Below, piece by piece: positions 52,891-64,000 of a stretch of DNA of 64,000 nt. A program made the translations under genes and the position numbers. The first letter of the stretch is position 1, and each line of letters starts with the position of its first letter. Under the pieces are notes generated by a model, which was given only the letters and a program-made list of their open reading frames with translations, was not told the origin of the DNA and ran no database searches. The stretch comes from Cladochytrium replicatum (lineage: Eukaryota > Chytridiomycota > Chytridiomycetes > Cladochytriales > Cladochytriaceae): the NCBI GenBank assembly GCA_025526935.1, contig JAHLKD010000029.1:310001-374000 (forward strand), in the 5' to 3' direction.

Positions 52891-55800
52891 TTAATTCTGC
52901 CCACTCCATGGCATGAAAGGTGACGACGTCGTGCTCTTTGGGCGTTTCCTCGGTCCTCCTGAACGTCCCTGTTGGATCTTCTTTTTGCTCTGGTTGGTCA
53001 CCGTGGTCCAGTTCCCATCATCATCATCTCCACCATCGTCATCGACAGCAATGGGAGTCCCGTCATGGTCATGAACGCGAGGCGTGGATGCAGCCATGGA
53101 AACGATTGCAACGGGAGTGGATGTCTGAGAAACAGCCCCGACATTCGCAGCAATTGAGACATGTAGTCCGGGTGTCGAGTATGCATCCGAATCCGTGGGT
53201 GATCCCGGCAGAGACGAATCAGATCCTCCAGGTACAGCAGCAACCAGGCCGGCCTTCTTCTTCTTTTTCTTGTTCTTCTTTGATGTGCTAGTCACATGCG
53301 TTTCCTCCCCAATATCCGCGGGTTTAACAGCAGTTTTTGGCGTGCTGGCAGCGGAAGCACGTTTCGGTTGGGGTGTTGACGTAACAGACTTGCTTTCTTT
53401 CGGCGCTTCAGGTGATCCATTGGCTGCAGGGGCGGATTTGCTCTTCGATACTGATGCCAGCGGTTTATGATCCGAAGAACCATTGGCTTCCCGAATTTTC
53501 AAACCAACAGAAGGTTGCGCCAAACTTGACTCTGGAGTGGACGCCGCCGTTGAAGCCGCCGAGCTTGTCTTTCCCTTCCTTTTTTTACCCAACACCGTTT
53601 CTGTTTTTGGGGTCGAAGCTGCATCCGCTTTGACAGCAGCTTTTGGCGGCTCGTCTTTTTTCAAACTGGCAACGCCTGCTGCTGAAGACTCGGGTGTTGC
53701 ACTCGGCGACGGTCCATCAGTTCCATTCGCCTTCTTCTCTCCACTCGGCGTATTCTTCTCTGAAAACAAGAGCTTCGCATCTCCAGTTGCCGGTTTCCCC
53801 TCCCTCGGATCCGCGCTCTTCCTTTCCTTGATTATAGCAACATAGTGTGGCAATGGGGACGGCCGCGGCGACGGCGCGGAGACCAGCGGCGCCTTTCCCG
53901 CTCCAACGTGCGACATATCGTCGTCAATCTTCTTTTCATTCTTGTCCGAGAGAACCTTCACAGCTAGCTGTTTGATCTCCTTTGCCTCCTCGCTTAACTT
54001 CATCAAACGTAAACGGGCTGCGTTACTTTCGTCCCTGATCGTCTTGAGATCGTCCATGCTCACTCCAACCGGCACTTCCGCAAGCGCAACGTCCGAAACT
54101 CCATTGCTAATTGTCGTCGCCACTGGTTCCTTCTTCTCGGGTTTAGCTTCCCCGTATCGTTCTGCCGTAACCGCATATGTTGCATAACTCACCGCTGCGT
54201 CTACGGCCATATGTGCTCTCACTGACTCTTTATGCAGACGTTTCTTCAGCTCACCCAGCTCGGCCTTCAGTTTCTCGCCATCCGCACTTGGCGCTGGTGC
54301 ACTTGCGCATGCATTCGAATTGCTTGCTGATGCCAGAGTCTTCGCCATCTCGTTTGACGCAGTCAGAGCTCTAGACTCTGCCAGATAGGCCTGTTTTACG
54401 CGTGCTTCCGCGTCCGCAAGCTTCGCTGTGAGTTCCTGTACAATGGTATCCAATCCAGTGTCTTTGGGGGCGGAAAGCGTAGCTGGAATTACTGGTGCGG
54501 CATGACCTACGTTTGCGAATTCCAATGCGACGCCGATCAGTGATGCTGCCTCTCGTGCCTGTGCGGCTTCCTTCCCAAGTTCCTTTACCCTCGCATCCGC
54601 GGCCTTCAGCTTCTCTGTTAATGTACATGACGCAGCCGCTTTCGCTTCCAACTCGGCAACCTTCTTGGTAAGGTTTTTAACGGTCTCGTCTGACCTACTA
54701 ATGAGAGCGACCCCAACAGGAGACACGGCACGGTCGAGCACAGACTGCTCCAAAGCGACTCCGATGTTGTGCGCGGCCTCTTGGGCGAGAGCGGCTTCAG
54801 TGCCGAGCAGGATGACTTGAGCTTCAGCGGCCTTCAACCTCTTGGCTAGTCCTTCAGCCTCCCGAACTTTAGCTTCGGAGGCGTTCAACTTCACAGTCAA
54901 GTCGACGGCGTTGAACTTTGCGTCCTTTAGGTGCGACTCTGCGTTCTGAAGCCGGGCAGCCAACGTGTCGATTTTTTCGGTTGCTTGACGAGAAGCTTTG
55001 GAAAGAGACTCGTGGAATTCCCCTTGTGCCTTAGCAAGCTTCGACTCTGCGATCGTCGCATTCTCCTCAGCCTGCGACGCTTTAGCCAGTGCCTCCTTCA
55101 CCGCTGCCTCTGCTTTGGCGACCTTCGCGTCGGCTGCTTTCTGTGCTCCTTCTGAGTTTTGAGACGAGACCGCCGAAATCCCAGACCCGGAAACCAGTGA
55201 AAGTGCAAGTCCGATCTCGTTTGCGGCCAACCGGGCCATTACCGCCTCCTCAGCAAACGTTTTACTCTTTGAACGTTCCGAGATCATCGCTGCCCGCGCT
55301 GTCTCAAGCTGCTTCTTTAGCTCATTTACATCATCGCTGTCACAAATCTCAGCGGTGACATTCTTTCCAGACGAGACTTCACTGTGGAGTACCTTCACTC
55401 GGTTCCTCTCGGCTTCAAGTTTGGTCTCCAGGTCTTTCAATTTTTTCAACAGCTGGGCATCAGAAGAGAAAGGTGCGAGTGTGCGGCTCCCCTCCCTCAG
55501 CGTTTTTACGACATTCTCCAGGTTGCGAACGCTGTTGCGAGAAAACTCCAGCTCCTCAGATTGCTTTAAGAGCTGATCATACAACTGCTTGAGCTCACTT
55601 CGCAGCTGCACAGTGCTCTTCTGGTACGAGCGGATCGATGACTTTGCAAATTCCAGCTCGTGGATTGTCTTCATGCACTCGATTTTAACATGTTCGCCAG
55701 CCGCAGGTACTGCGACATACTTAGGAGCAGCGACTGCGGCAGGTTGAGAAGCACCGGCCTTCCCGGCAAGCTTTCCGGAGAGTTCTTTCACGGTGAACTT

Positions 55801-57481
55801 CAGATCTTTCACGAGGGTGTCAAGCTCCTCCGGAGTCATGGCGATCTTCATGTATTTCTGGAGCGTTGTACGAGTCTTTGTCAAAATAGTCTGCGATGCC
55901 AAGGCATGACGTAGCAGGCTGTCGTACGCCTCATTTTTCTGATTGGATACAGTGTCAGTACGACTTGTCACTGAGCCGTTCTGGTGCTTTGAAGCAACCT
56001 GTGATCGTTCGACATCCTTTGCGATCAACATGTTGTTGAGCGACGAGTTCTCCTGCTTCAGAGCCGACACTTGCTCGTTGAGGCTAGTTTGAGATGTGGT
56101 GAATGCGAGTGCCTCGCGTTCAAATGCTGCGATCTTCTTGTTCGATTGTGCGAGCTGCTCGTTGCTCTGTTTGAGCTGAAGTTCGTACATATTGACAAAG
56201 CTCTGAAGGCTTCGAACATCCGCGGCAAGCTTATCCGACTTTTCCGTGATGTCCTTGTTCTTCGCACTGAGATATTCTTTCTCTGCCTAAAGAAATAATT
56301 TCTATTATGCCGTTCACTGAAATAATTGCATGCACACCTCGAGAACTTTGATTCGTTCGAGCTCCTTAGCCGAGTTCTTCTCGGCCAACTTTGCGGTCGC
56401 CTCTCGTACATTCTGTTGCTCCTTGAACAGCGACTGCGTAATAAGGACATTCGTGTCCTTCAACCCGGTGACCTGGTCGTTCACCTTCTTCAGAGTCTCC
56501 TGCAAAATCATGACCTCTGTGCACAACTCATCACGCTCGTTCTTCAGCACCGAAACGGTGCGAGCAGAGGCGGACTCTTTCTCCGTGCGCTTAGCGAGCT
56601 CCTGCTCGAGATTCCTGAGTTTTTGTCGCAAAGAGCCGAGTTGGTCGCGCAGGGAGTCGATGTCGCTGTGAGCAATTGGAGTAGATGGCGACGCTACTGG
56701 TTGTGCGGGCGATGGCTCGGGGGAGGAGATCATCGTGATGGAACGGGTGGCGAAGTGTTCCGCCTTGGGAGTTGTTGGAGAGGGGCTCTCGATTGATCCT
56801 GAAGAAGCAACAGCGATGGTTGTGTCGATAGGAGCTGCCGAAGGGTCAACTGGTGGCTTTGAGGAGAGATTGCCGGACTTCTTTTTCTCCAATTTTCCAA
56901 CTTTCGCGGTGGCGGTGGCGGGCGTTGCAGCTTTTGCTCGAGCACCAGTTAGTTCGGAGAGGAGCAAAAGATCTCCCACGTCTTCTTCAGGTCCAGCGGC
57001 GCGAGACGAAGGCTCTGTCAGTACTACAGGGCTCAACCTGGAAGGGCTTCCACATCGCGCTGCCCTACCCACGTTCAAGGAAGATTTCTTCTTGATTGAC
57101 TTGACCTGTCAAACATAGACGATAAGGATTTTTTAAAAAATAGAAACAAGTGAACAGCAAAAAGGGAATGTTCCCCAGCGTAAGACTAATTTCTGATTTA
57201 CTTGCCTTTGAACGTTCTTCCTCCGCGATCAGCTCCTCGGCGAGCAAGTCCGACTTTGTCTTTGTCAGATTGTTACTTGTCGATCCTCTCAGTGCAGAAG
57301 ATTCTGAAGCGACTGGAGTTCCGCCATCTCCAGCGCTCTGATGCTTCTTAACGGTTGCCTTTCGTGCCCCAGACTTCTGGATAAGTGGAGACAGCATCAC
57401 TATCATGAGTATTATCGCCCCTATACCGCCGAGGGCGTGATACAGTGCCGACGAATTAGGCGTCCCTTCTTGCGACGCCAT
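52891..57481 (-). CDS. Giant membrane-anchored coiled-coil protein, p180/kinectin-like (3 exons)
   Basis: Exons 57481-57206, 57105-56338 and 56286-52891 give 1,479 residues. The N-terminus has one membrane segment (LGGIGAIILMIVMLSPLI, residues ~17-34) followed by basic residues. A Ser/Pro/Ala-rich linker leads to ~700 residues of Ala/Glu/Lys/Leu heptads, with repeats of the type KLKAADARVKELGKEAAQAREAASLIGVALE. The C-terminus is Pro/Ser/Ala-rich, with KKNKKKKKK and a DDGNWTTV motif. This is the layout of ER ribosome- or microtubule-binding proteins (p180, kinectin), but no sequence family is certain. Intron 1 (57205-57106) uses donor GCAAGT, since a GT donor would lose the frame. It probably shapes or tethers ER membranes. 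Confidence 0.8.
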
Positions 57482-58105
57482 TTCGATGTTATATGCTGCC
57501 CGATTTTAACACAAATTAAGCAAAGGTTAATGGGACATTGATAAGTGAAAAAAGGTTTCTTACCCAGAGATCTGCAGTAGTGACGATCAAATGTGGTGGG
57601 ACGATCACTGGGTTGAAGCCGAAAATGCGGTTGTATGGACAGCTGGTGCAATGCAACAATAAGCTGAGCTGTGGAGGCTGGGGCGGGTTCAACAGATTTT
57701 GCACTGGCCGGAATACGCTGTGCCAAAACCAGAGGCAGAGCGATTGGAGATGCTCCTTGTCTTAAGGGCTCGAGCGCGAAGTTGCTAAACTTTGGTGTGT
57801 GCAATCGTCAGCAAACGGCCCTGATTGGGCAAAATTGAAAACAAATAATGTGTCACAAACTTCGGAAATTTGATTGAAAAGTGATCAACAACGGTGTTTA
57901 TTTGTTTACTTTGCTCCATCTGCTAAATTAAGAACAGCGGTTGTGCTCAATATACACGTCTACTTATTTACATTCTGAATGGTATTCAAACCAAAATATA
58001 TTTTGCTCCGTGTTAAGAGAATTGGCACAATTCCCAGGAATTCCAAAAAAACAGATCGGCTATCGAGACTGCTTCCCAAAGTTTCCCGCAAACAGTTGAC
58101 TGCGT

Positions 58106-58888
58106 TTAGAGAGCAACACCAGCGGAAAGCAAAAGTGTGACCAATCCAACAGCAGCAGAAGCGGCGGCCCACAGTGCTGTGGACGACGAAATACCAGGAG
58201 CTGCAGCACCGGTCGCGGTCGAGGATGACTTGGGGGAGCTTGTTCCACTCGGGGTGGTACCGTTAGTGGTTGAGGTCGAAAGCTGGAAATCCGCGCATCC
58301 GTAGAACACCTGGTCACCTGAAGGCAAAGTCAGCCACAAACCGTCAGCACGCTGATCTGAGATCACATACCGATAACGATGAGTTGCATGGTTAAGTATT
58401 TGGCACCCTTCGCCTGTGTAACATTTGACAAGTCGATCGTTGCTGTCGAAGTCGCGGACGTGGCAGTTCCATTGTAAAGGGACACAGGAAAGGTGGCAGC
58501 AGCACCAGTTGCGCCGGTCGAACCGAAGAAGCCGTTCACTTGCCATGCGGGCTTGTCTGGGTCCTCATTGGTCCAGGTCACGGTAAACTCTACGATAACA
58601 CAAAATTTAATGCACGAGCTTACACGTGTGGAGTTTTAAGGCACTCACTGTTGTTCGTAAGGGAGTTGAAAGTGGTGGAGGGAGTGTTGTATCCGCCGCA
58701 AGGGAGGTTACCCATGGTGTCGTGGGATCCCCCTCGAGGAGTAGGGCTTGAAATATTCGAATAAGCATGAGGCTTTGTAACAGTTTCAACAACCACAAAA
58801 CTTACACTGTCATTGTGAAGTGGGCATTGGCGAAGCTGGCAGATGCGACGAGGCACGCCAAGAAAGCATTGACAGCTGAGAAGTTCAT
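58106..58888 (-). CDS. GPI-anchored X325/BIM1-like copper-binding protein (4 exons)
   Basis: Exons 58888-58806, 58746-58649, 58589-58371 and 58317-58106 (all GT-AG) give 203 residues. A 22-residue signal peptide ends AFANA-type (SFANA) immediately before His23, so the mature protein starts HFTMTVPTPRGG. The family's P-x-RG box and SHDTMGNLPCGGYN follow, then TVTWTNEDPD, and VFYGCADFQL near the end, where a conserved Cys-containing strand lies. X325 proteins (BIM1 in Cryptococcus) resemble LPMOs, bind Cu through the N-terminal His, and serve copper uptake rather than polysaccharide cleavage. A Ser/Thr linker and hydrophobic tail (AAVGLVTLLLSAGVAL) indicate a GPI anchor on the cell surface. 57482-58105 upstream holds no gene that I can support. 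Confidence 0.88.
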
Positions 58889-59004
58889 GACGGGGCTAAG
58901 TTCAGAAGTGTTAGGTGTCTTGAGAGGTGTTGGCGGTTCGATTGTGGAATGTGAAGCGGGAACCAACTGCTTAAAAACACGAACGCTGCATTTACGCCAA
59001 CCAA

Positions 59005-60390
59005 TCAAATTGTACAAGCCGCAGGATTGTGCCACACCGCAGTTATAACCTCATCAGTCACAACCGGATCTTCTGATCTTGGCGTGTGAAACTGATCATT
59101 GAACGAGCTTTCTAAACCCCGAGACGTGATAAGCGTGTACAGGTCCAAGTCCAAATGATTCTCCTCGCTGGCAAATATGAATTCACTTCCAAAATAGATG
59201 CCACGGTCATAAGTTGCACATGGGGTACCTGATAAATTCGTCTTTGGGTAGTTCCTTTGTGTACTGGCCAAAGAATTTCAGGTCCTCAGAATTAGCTTCA
59301 TTAAAGTCTTTGGCCACTTTCCACTGCAGTAAAGCCGGCAGGGTTGACAGAACATTCATACGTACCAAAGTGCTGCCCGAATGAGATGGTTGGGTGATGG
59401 TTCACATTGAAACAAGAACCTCCCAAGGTGTTCCAATGCACAAATATGATTGTTTTGGGCATCACCCTTCCGTTTAGTGTCCAAATTTAAAGATAGATGA
59501 TTCAAATTGAACTTCTGAGGGTTGGCAATGGTTGCGTACCTCGATCTTGAACTTTCCTAGAAGCTGGTAGTGGTATTTGCAATAGTGCATAGTCTGAAAA
59601 GAGGAGTGAAAGTAAACACCCTTTTTCTCAGGGTTGAGTGGAAGTTAGAGGCACACTTAGACCCCTCCGCTGAGACAGCCTTCTGAACATCGGCCCTCCA
59701 AAACAGGTCACAGTTGCCAACACCTATTTTAATCAGCATTTCCTGATATTATTTGTGAAAAGGAGAATAGTAGAATTCTCATCTCACCTGTGACGAAATC
59801 ATCTGAAAGTCCAACATGCATGCGAATAACTGGGGCGTATCAAGGAGTTCTTCACTACCAAGCTGACATTCAGCTTAGGAATGTCAGTAAGTAGACTGAT
59901 TGAAAAAAAGCGATGTATCTCACCATGAATACTTCTGACATGGTAAATGATAGGACAATGTTCTAGTTTGCGATAGCCTGCAATTCCTTGGCTTCGCGAA
60001 TGAGTAGGTTTATCTCCGCAATTTGACCAATGAGAGACCAATGAGAGGAAGCTGATAATCAGTTACGCATAAGAATACTGGAATTAGAATAAAGTGTACT
60101 TACCTCAATTGACTCCAATGTGTGCTGGATTGCAACTTCACTCTGGGAGCTGTTCAGGATCTTGGATTTGACTTGACGTTTCACTGAGCTGCTTGCCTCT
60201 GGAGCGCTTACATACCTCCTGCGCTGTTAGAGCTCCGGCGCGCTGCTGCCAGTGGCGAGAAGTTGTTGATTTTGAGAATGCCACTTGTGAGGAAAGAGGA
60301 CATTGTCCAGACCTTGCAACACTAGGGATCAGCCCTAAGTTGTCCCGTGTCCTGATTGGACACTGCCACCCAAGATCCACGATAGGTAGA
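59005..60390 (-). CDS. Unidentified multi-exon gene, 5' end lost at an hAT relic
   Basis: Coding blocks on the minus strand read well: ~59880-59785 (GSEELLDTPQLFACMLDFQMISSQ), a clear 48-nt intron, ~59740-59610 (EMLIKIGVGNCDLFWRADVQKAV), ~59440-59230 (NHICALEHLG, TLVRMNVLSTLPALLQWKVAKDF, FFGQYTKELPKDEF) and the last exon ~59176-59005 (EENHLDLDLYTLITSRGL to NPAACTI, stop). Upstream blocks near 60050-59970 (IAEINLLIREAKEL) and 60280-60080 (SEVAIQHTLESIE) are likely exons too. Two of the apparent introns would be only 25-26 nt, so either the model or the gene is faulty there. At ~60395 sequence turns into hAT copy 2. I do not recognise the family. Confidence 0.45.
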
Positions 60391-60394
60391 GGAG

Positions 60395-62165
60395 CCCAGC
60401 TCCACATCTTCTTCCAATGATTCCAGTGAGATGGGCCTGGCTTCTCAGCGTGCACCAGAGCTTCCTGCCGACGTTAGTTTTGCTGACTTCAGTGCGACAG
60501 GAGCTAGCAGCTGGATCAGTTCAACCATCAATGCTTCCATCAGACGCAGATGTTGATAGTGTGTTGGACTGTAGAGGTGGTTGAGGCAGCATAGCGAAGG
60601 ATTACTATAAGGTTGATAATGGACTGAGAATGTTTTTGGTTGCAAAATCCAATTGGAGCCAGAAGGTCGACAAGACGTGATCAACAAAAAACTTTCTCTG
60701 GCATCTGAAAAACCACCATGGAAGTATTGCCAGGCTGCTTGGACTGTTGGACACTGTCCCGAAGGAACAACAGACATTGAATTTCGGCTCGCTGGAGAAG
60801 GAGCAAGACTTTGTGTTCACTCCAGATATAGTGTGACAGTCGATTTTGGACTGGAATGCTGCAGACAATCAGCTTTTACTGTTGTGGAGAAAGAGTTCTT
60901 TGTCAGCATGCTGAGAATTTTCAGCCAAACTATACTCAAAGACGGCAAAAACAGTGAAGCAAAATGAGATGGATGTTTACGATAGGCAGAAGGAGCTTGT
61001 TAAAGGTCTGATTGTTGGTTTGCCTTCAAAGGTATCGACAATAGCTGACTGTTGGACGAGATGGAAGAACCAGATTTCTTTCCTTGGAATTACTGCCCAC
61101 TTCATCACGAAAGAATTGTAGCAGCTTGACTTGCTGCAGCAGATGATTCCAATGGTTGGAACGCATGAAGGCGTTGCTATGGCTAATCAGCTTGTCAAAT
61201 GTCTGGATGAATTTGGCATGCTATTGGATGAGCGCTCATTGTGCATTACAACTGACAATGGTTCAAACAACTTAACCATGGGGGTATTGAGTGGTCTGCA
61301 GAAAAACTCAACACATGCAGTGTATGGCACACATTATCAATCTTGCATCAAAGGAGTTTGTTGATACGTTCGAGCCTGGAGGAGACCCAGTCGCACATGA
61401 CAATACTACTTACTGTGTTAAAGTGATAAACCTTCTTTGACGGCTGGTCAGAGGAATCTTGTCTTCCCTGAAACAACAAAGCTCATTTTATTGATTCATG
61501 CCAAATTATGACTTTCCTCTGTTACCAACTATTGACGTGACAACTTGCTGGAATAGTAAATCCTATTTGATCAAACGAGCCTTACAGCTACAAGAGGGAA
61601 TGGACAAAATATGATGGGGAGAAGATTCTTTGAAAGATCGGTCAATAGATGCAAAGCAATAGGAGGTGCTACAGAAGATCCAGGATGGTTTAAGTTTTTT
61701 GAGGTTTTATCAAAGGCAATGTGAGGGGTCCAGGTATCCAACACTTCAGCTTGTTACTACATTTTACAACAATCTTATCGATCAACTGGAGGACCTAGAG
61801 GAGGCATAATTGGATGAAACTTTCAGCAAAGCATTTTGAAATGCACTAAACAAGCTGGGCGTTTTTTGCTCAATCGCTAAGAGCCTGTGTTTAGCGGTTG
61901 CCGCAGTGCTCGATCCTTGTTTTAAGGATGAGTATTATCAATTTTCAACGGCTTGGGAGAAAGATGTAGGAAGGGATCACGTAACCCTTGCGGGGTTGAT
62001 TTGTACTTGCAACTCACAATCGCATTACTCCAAGAACAATAAATGGGTTGATGTGCCGTCATGACTGGCTGCATCAATTGAGTGCTGAAGAACCGTTCAA
62101 AACTATTAGAAGGATTCAAAAAGTGATATTCATGAGGACTTTGCAAAGGTGCATAATTTTTTGCT
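60395..62165 (+). pseudogene. hAT transposase relic, copy 2
   Basis: Collinear with copy 1 from the N-terminal region (CACATCTTCTTCCAATGA) to the C-terminus, with many stops and shifts. Readable stretches are QMIPMVGTHEGVAMANQLVKCLDEFGMLLDERSLCITTDNGSNN and the R-W block. At 61778 it contains the unoccupied chromovirus target site. It shares with copy 1 the TGA after AAAGCATTT (~61834). About 390 bp, corresponding to 18320-18709 and most of the dimerisation domain, is deleted at ~61995. The 97-bp arrays are absent at both ends. Confidence 0.88.
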
Positions 62166-62204
62166 CCTTCAAACAAACCGGCGCAATGTGGTACTAAAGG
62201 GGAT

Positions 62205-63010
62205 GCTGACTATTAACTCACTGACGGACTCTGTCAGACAAACGACTTTGGTATCAAAAATTCAAAGCAAGCGGCCACAGATACGACTCGGAGCACTTCA
62301 TCAGCAACTGTCAAACAAATCATGATGAATACGGCCCACGATTACGTTTTCAATCTTTGATTGATCAACAACTCTGACAGCAAGGTGGTTTGTCAAGCCC
62401 TGAGTGAGAACGTAGTGAGCGAACAGAGGTCATAACAGCAGCAAACCACTGTCCTATGAAGTGCTTGAAAAGTTCTTCTTTTCAGAATGAAAAAACATTC
62501 TTGGACGTTTACAGGTGGGAGGGACACAAGTTTGGTATTTACAGAGGAATGCTGGTGACCTCAAAGGTTGGCAAGTTTCAAGCAACTACTATCAAATGAG
62601 CCGATGAGGAATACAAAGGTTGGCGAGTTTCAAGCGACTATCAACGGCTATCCAGGCAATTGGTAGAATTACCAAGGCCCATCCAACCAGTTCTCTTGCG
62701 TTGGATTGCCTGCAGCAGCACCAACGTATATCCTTTTGGTGAAGGAGGTCGGCCAGGGAATCTGCTTGCAGATGCACAAGATCAATGAAGTGATACATGA
62801 CCTTAGATTGCCATTTTACCAACATCAATCAAGTTCGTCCATGTCGACTACGAAACGCTCTCCGAAAATGAGTTCTTACCACCGATCTTTGTTGAATCTC
62901 CCAAACGCTCAAGCCAAACATCAAGTATTGTCTCTTGGAGTGATACCACCCTTCTACTTGTCCACATTTTGCTCTGGAACTGGATTCAGCAGAACAACTC
63001 ACTCAGTACC
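62205..63010 (+). repeat. Repeat X, copy 2
   Basis: Homologous to 23086-24055 from the CGACTTTGGTATC box to the CACATTTTGC-TCTGGAACTGGAT segment. It lacks the central coiled-coil stretch (internal deletion near 62620) and keeps LQMHKINEVIHDLRLP. It lies 40 bp after the hAT relic. The following ~220 bp (63011-63230) is not recognised. Confidence 0.65.
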
Positions 63011-63229
63011 TCTGCCATGATATATCCTATGTTCAGAGCATTAGTGGATGTGTATCCTTTGGAGTGGCTAAAGTTCTAGATGGCATACATCGAGCATTTG
63101 TTGTCCATAACGCTCCCTGAGGTGGATTGGAAACCTTGGAAGGCAGGTTTGGCCAAGGATTTCATGCTTTCAAATGACATCAATCAGTTCATCATGATGG
63201 CTTGGAAAAGGACATAACCAGTAGTGGGC

Positions 63230-63560
63230 CACCATAAAAACCTCATGTCTGGTCGTGTTTTGTCCAGGCACCAACTGGGTCACTGCGGGTAGGAGCAGTA
63301 TACCCAGACCCAAATTGGTTGAAACCTGTACCTGACCTTGACCAGCTGGGGTTTGCTGCTCAGGAGAGGAGTGATTGAACTTGAGTTAGAACAAGATATT
63401 CACATAAACACTTTGTCTGTGTGGACAGTATGATATTTACAACCACTGTCGTAAAGATGTACAAAACTGCATTAAACAATCACAAGTTGATAGGTGGAAC
63501 AGCCCAAAGCAGTTTCTGTATCTCGTTCATATCGTCAGAGCCCCATCCAGTGAGGCCTTG
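63230..63560 (+). repeat. Repeat Y, forward copy
   Basis: Matches 41385-41745 in opposite orientation: a decayed GGGTC/GACCC-rich part (63235-63350), then TTGAACTTGAGTTAGAAC, TTTGTCTGTGTGGACAGT and CACAAGTTGATAGGTGGAAC. The junction pattern GGGTC element, then AACTTGAGTTAGA, is also at 20013-20052. Confidence 0.7.
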
Positions 63561-63645
63561 ACTGTTCTACTAGCATAATGAATACAAGATAGCGGTCAGT
63601 GACACTGATCCCATACCCAACCAGGATTAGCCTTGAACAATTGCC

Positions 63646-64000
63646 TTAGTCTGATTGCAAATTATGCAGTTCTGTAAAATAGAAGAGTTCAACAAAATCA
63701 AGTGCATCACTCCTGACTTTGGGCAGTTTCTTTCCCAGAGAATGTAAAGTTTGCAGGATTTTCCGCAAATGTATGTGACCAAATTGCTGGTGTAATCTAG
63801 CTAATTTGTTAATGGCCACAGCTGAAATGTTGTTTACTCCATTATCACCCATTGTTTGGGAGTATAGACTTAATGTTGCAGATGAAGCTCTGTCCAAAAC
63901 TTCACCCCCGTAATCTCTAGTTTTGTTAGAATCTTTTGGGAAACATTGTTGTCCTTCACTGTATCAAACCTTACACCAGACATGGTTGTCTGCTGCTCTT
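63646..64000 (-). pseudogene. Copia-B preintegrase fragment, inverted, at the right edge
   Basis: The minus strand gives ASSATLSLYSQTMGDNGVNNISAVAINKLARLHQQFGHIHLRKI and KLPKVRSDALDF, almost the same as the forward copy at 28800-29010, with a frame break before the second half of the zinc site. It continues past the window edge. Confidence 0.85.

Noticed and set aside
53195-53845. Plus-strand ORFs (up to 123 codons) inside 52891-57481
   Set aside because: They are antisense shadows of the Ala/Lys/Glu-rich coiled-coil exon.
60138-60455. 105-codon minus ORF overlapping the start of hAT copy 2
   Set aside because: It crosses from gene exons into antisense hAT sequence, so it is not a real protein as read.

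Overview
This window is eukaryotic nuclear DNA. The host genes carry short spliceosomal introns (about 50-100 nt), and there is a tRNA-Asp gene of eukaryotic type. The gene set points to a fungus: a GPI-anchored X325/BIM1-like copper protein, a U2AF35 splicing factor, a microsomal P450 and a very long membrane-anchored coiled-coil protein. A chromovirus, Ty1/copia elements, an hAT transposon and LINEs with fungal-style ORF1 proteins fit the same picture. An early-diverging, chytrid-like fungus is my best guess, but the species cannot be named from this sequence.

Layout: (1) 1-4590 holds two related non-LTR retrotransposon units on the minus strand. One is a LINE with ORF1 and an endonuclease-RT ORF2 that runs off the left edge. 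The other is an ORF1-only unit ending in its own A18 tail, whose ORF starts 22 bp from a tRNA-Asp gene (4606-4677). (2) 4840-6820 is decayed copia sequence and minisatellite. (3) 6883-19525 is an hAT transposon bounded by inverted arrays of a 97-bp subterminal repeat. Its transposase gene is split by a Ty3-like chromovirus (9337-18117, target duplication TCGAT), and the chromovirus integrase is in turn split by a solo LTR (16092-16568, target duplication CTTCT). (4) 19840-41750 is a pile of two related Ty1/copia families, here called A and B. It includes one nearly intact A element (33664-40221) with almost identical 599-bp LTRs, and B derivatives that lack the reverse transcriptase.

(5) 42239-60390 is the host-gene half, mostly on the minus strand: a PPxY-bearing multi-pass membrane protein and its paralogue 9 kb away, a cytochrome P450, an ankyrin-repeat protein, U2AF35, a TEX30-like alpha/beta hydrolase, the 1,479-residue coiled-coil membrane protein, the copper protein, and two intron-rich genes I could not identify. 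I rebuilt the exons by reading splice sites and checking frame. Eighteen introns could be placed confidently, and two of them need GC-AG ends. (6) 60395-64000 is repetitive again: a second, decayed hAT copy that preserves the empty chromovirus target site, an unclassified repeat shared with 23086-24055, a GGGTC-rich repeat and a copia-B fragment.

The host genes do not form an obvious pathway. The strongest new material is the nested transposon structure with its target-site evidence, the ORF1-only LINE beside tRNA-Asp, the amplified RT-less copia lineage, the NPP-motif domain inside the chromovirus, and the GC-AG introns.
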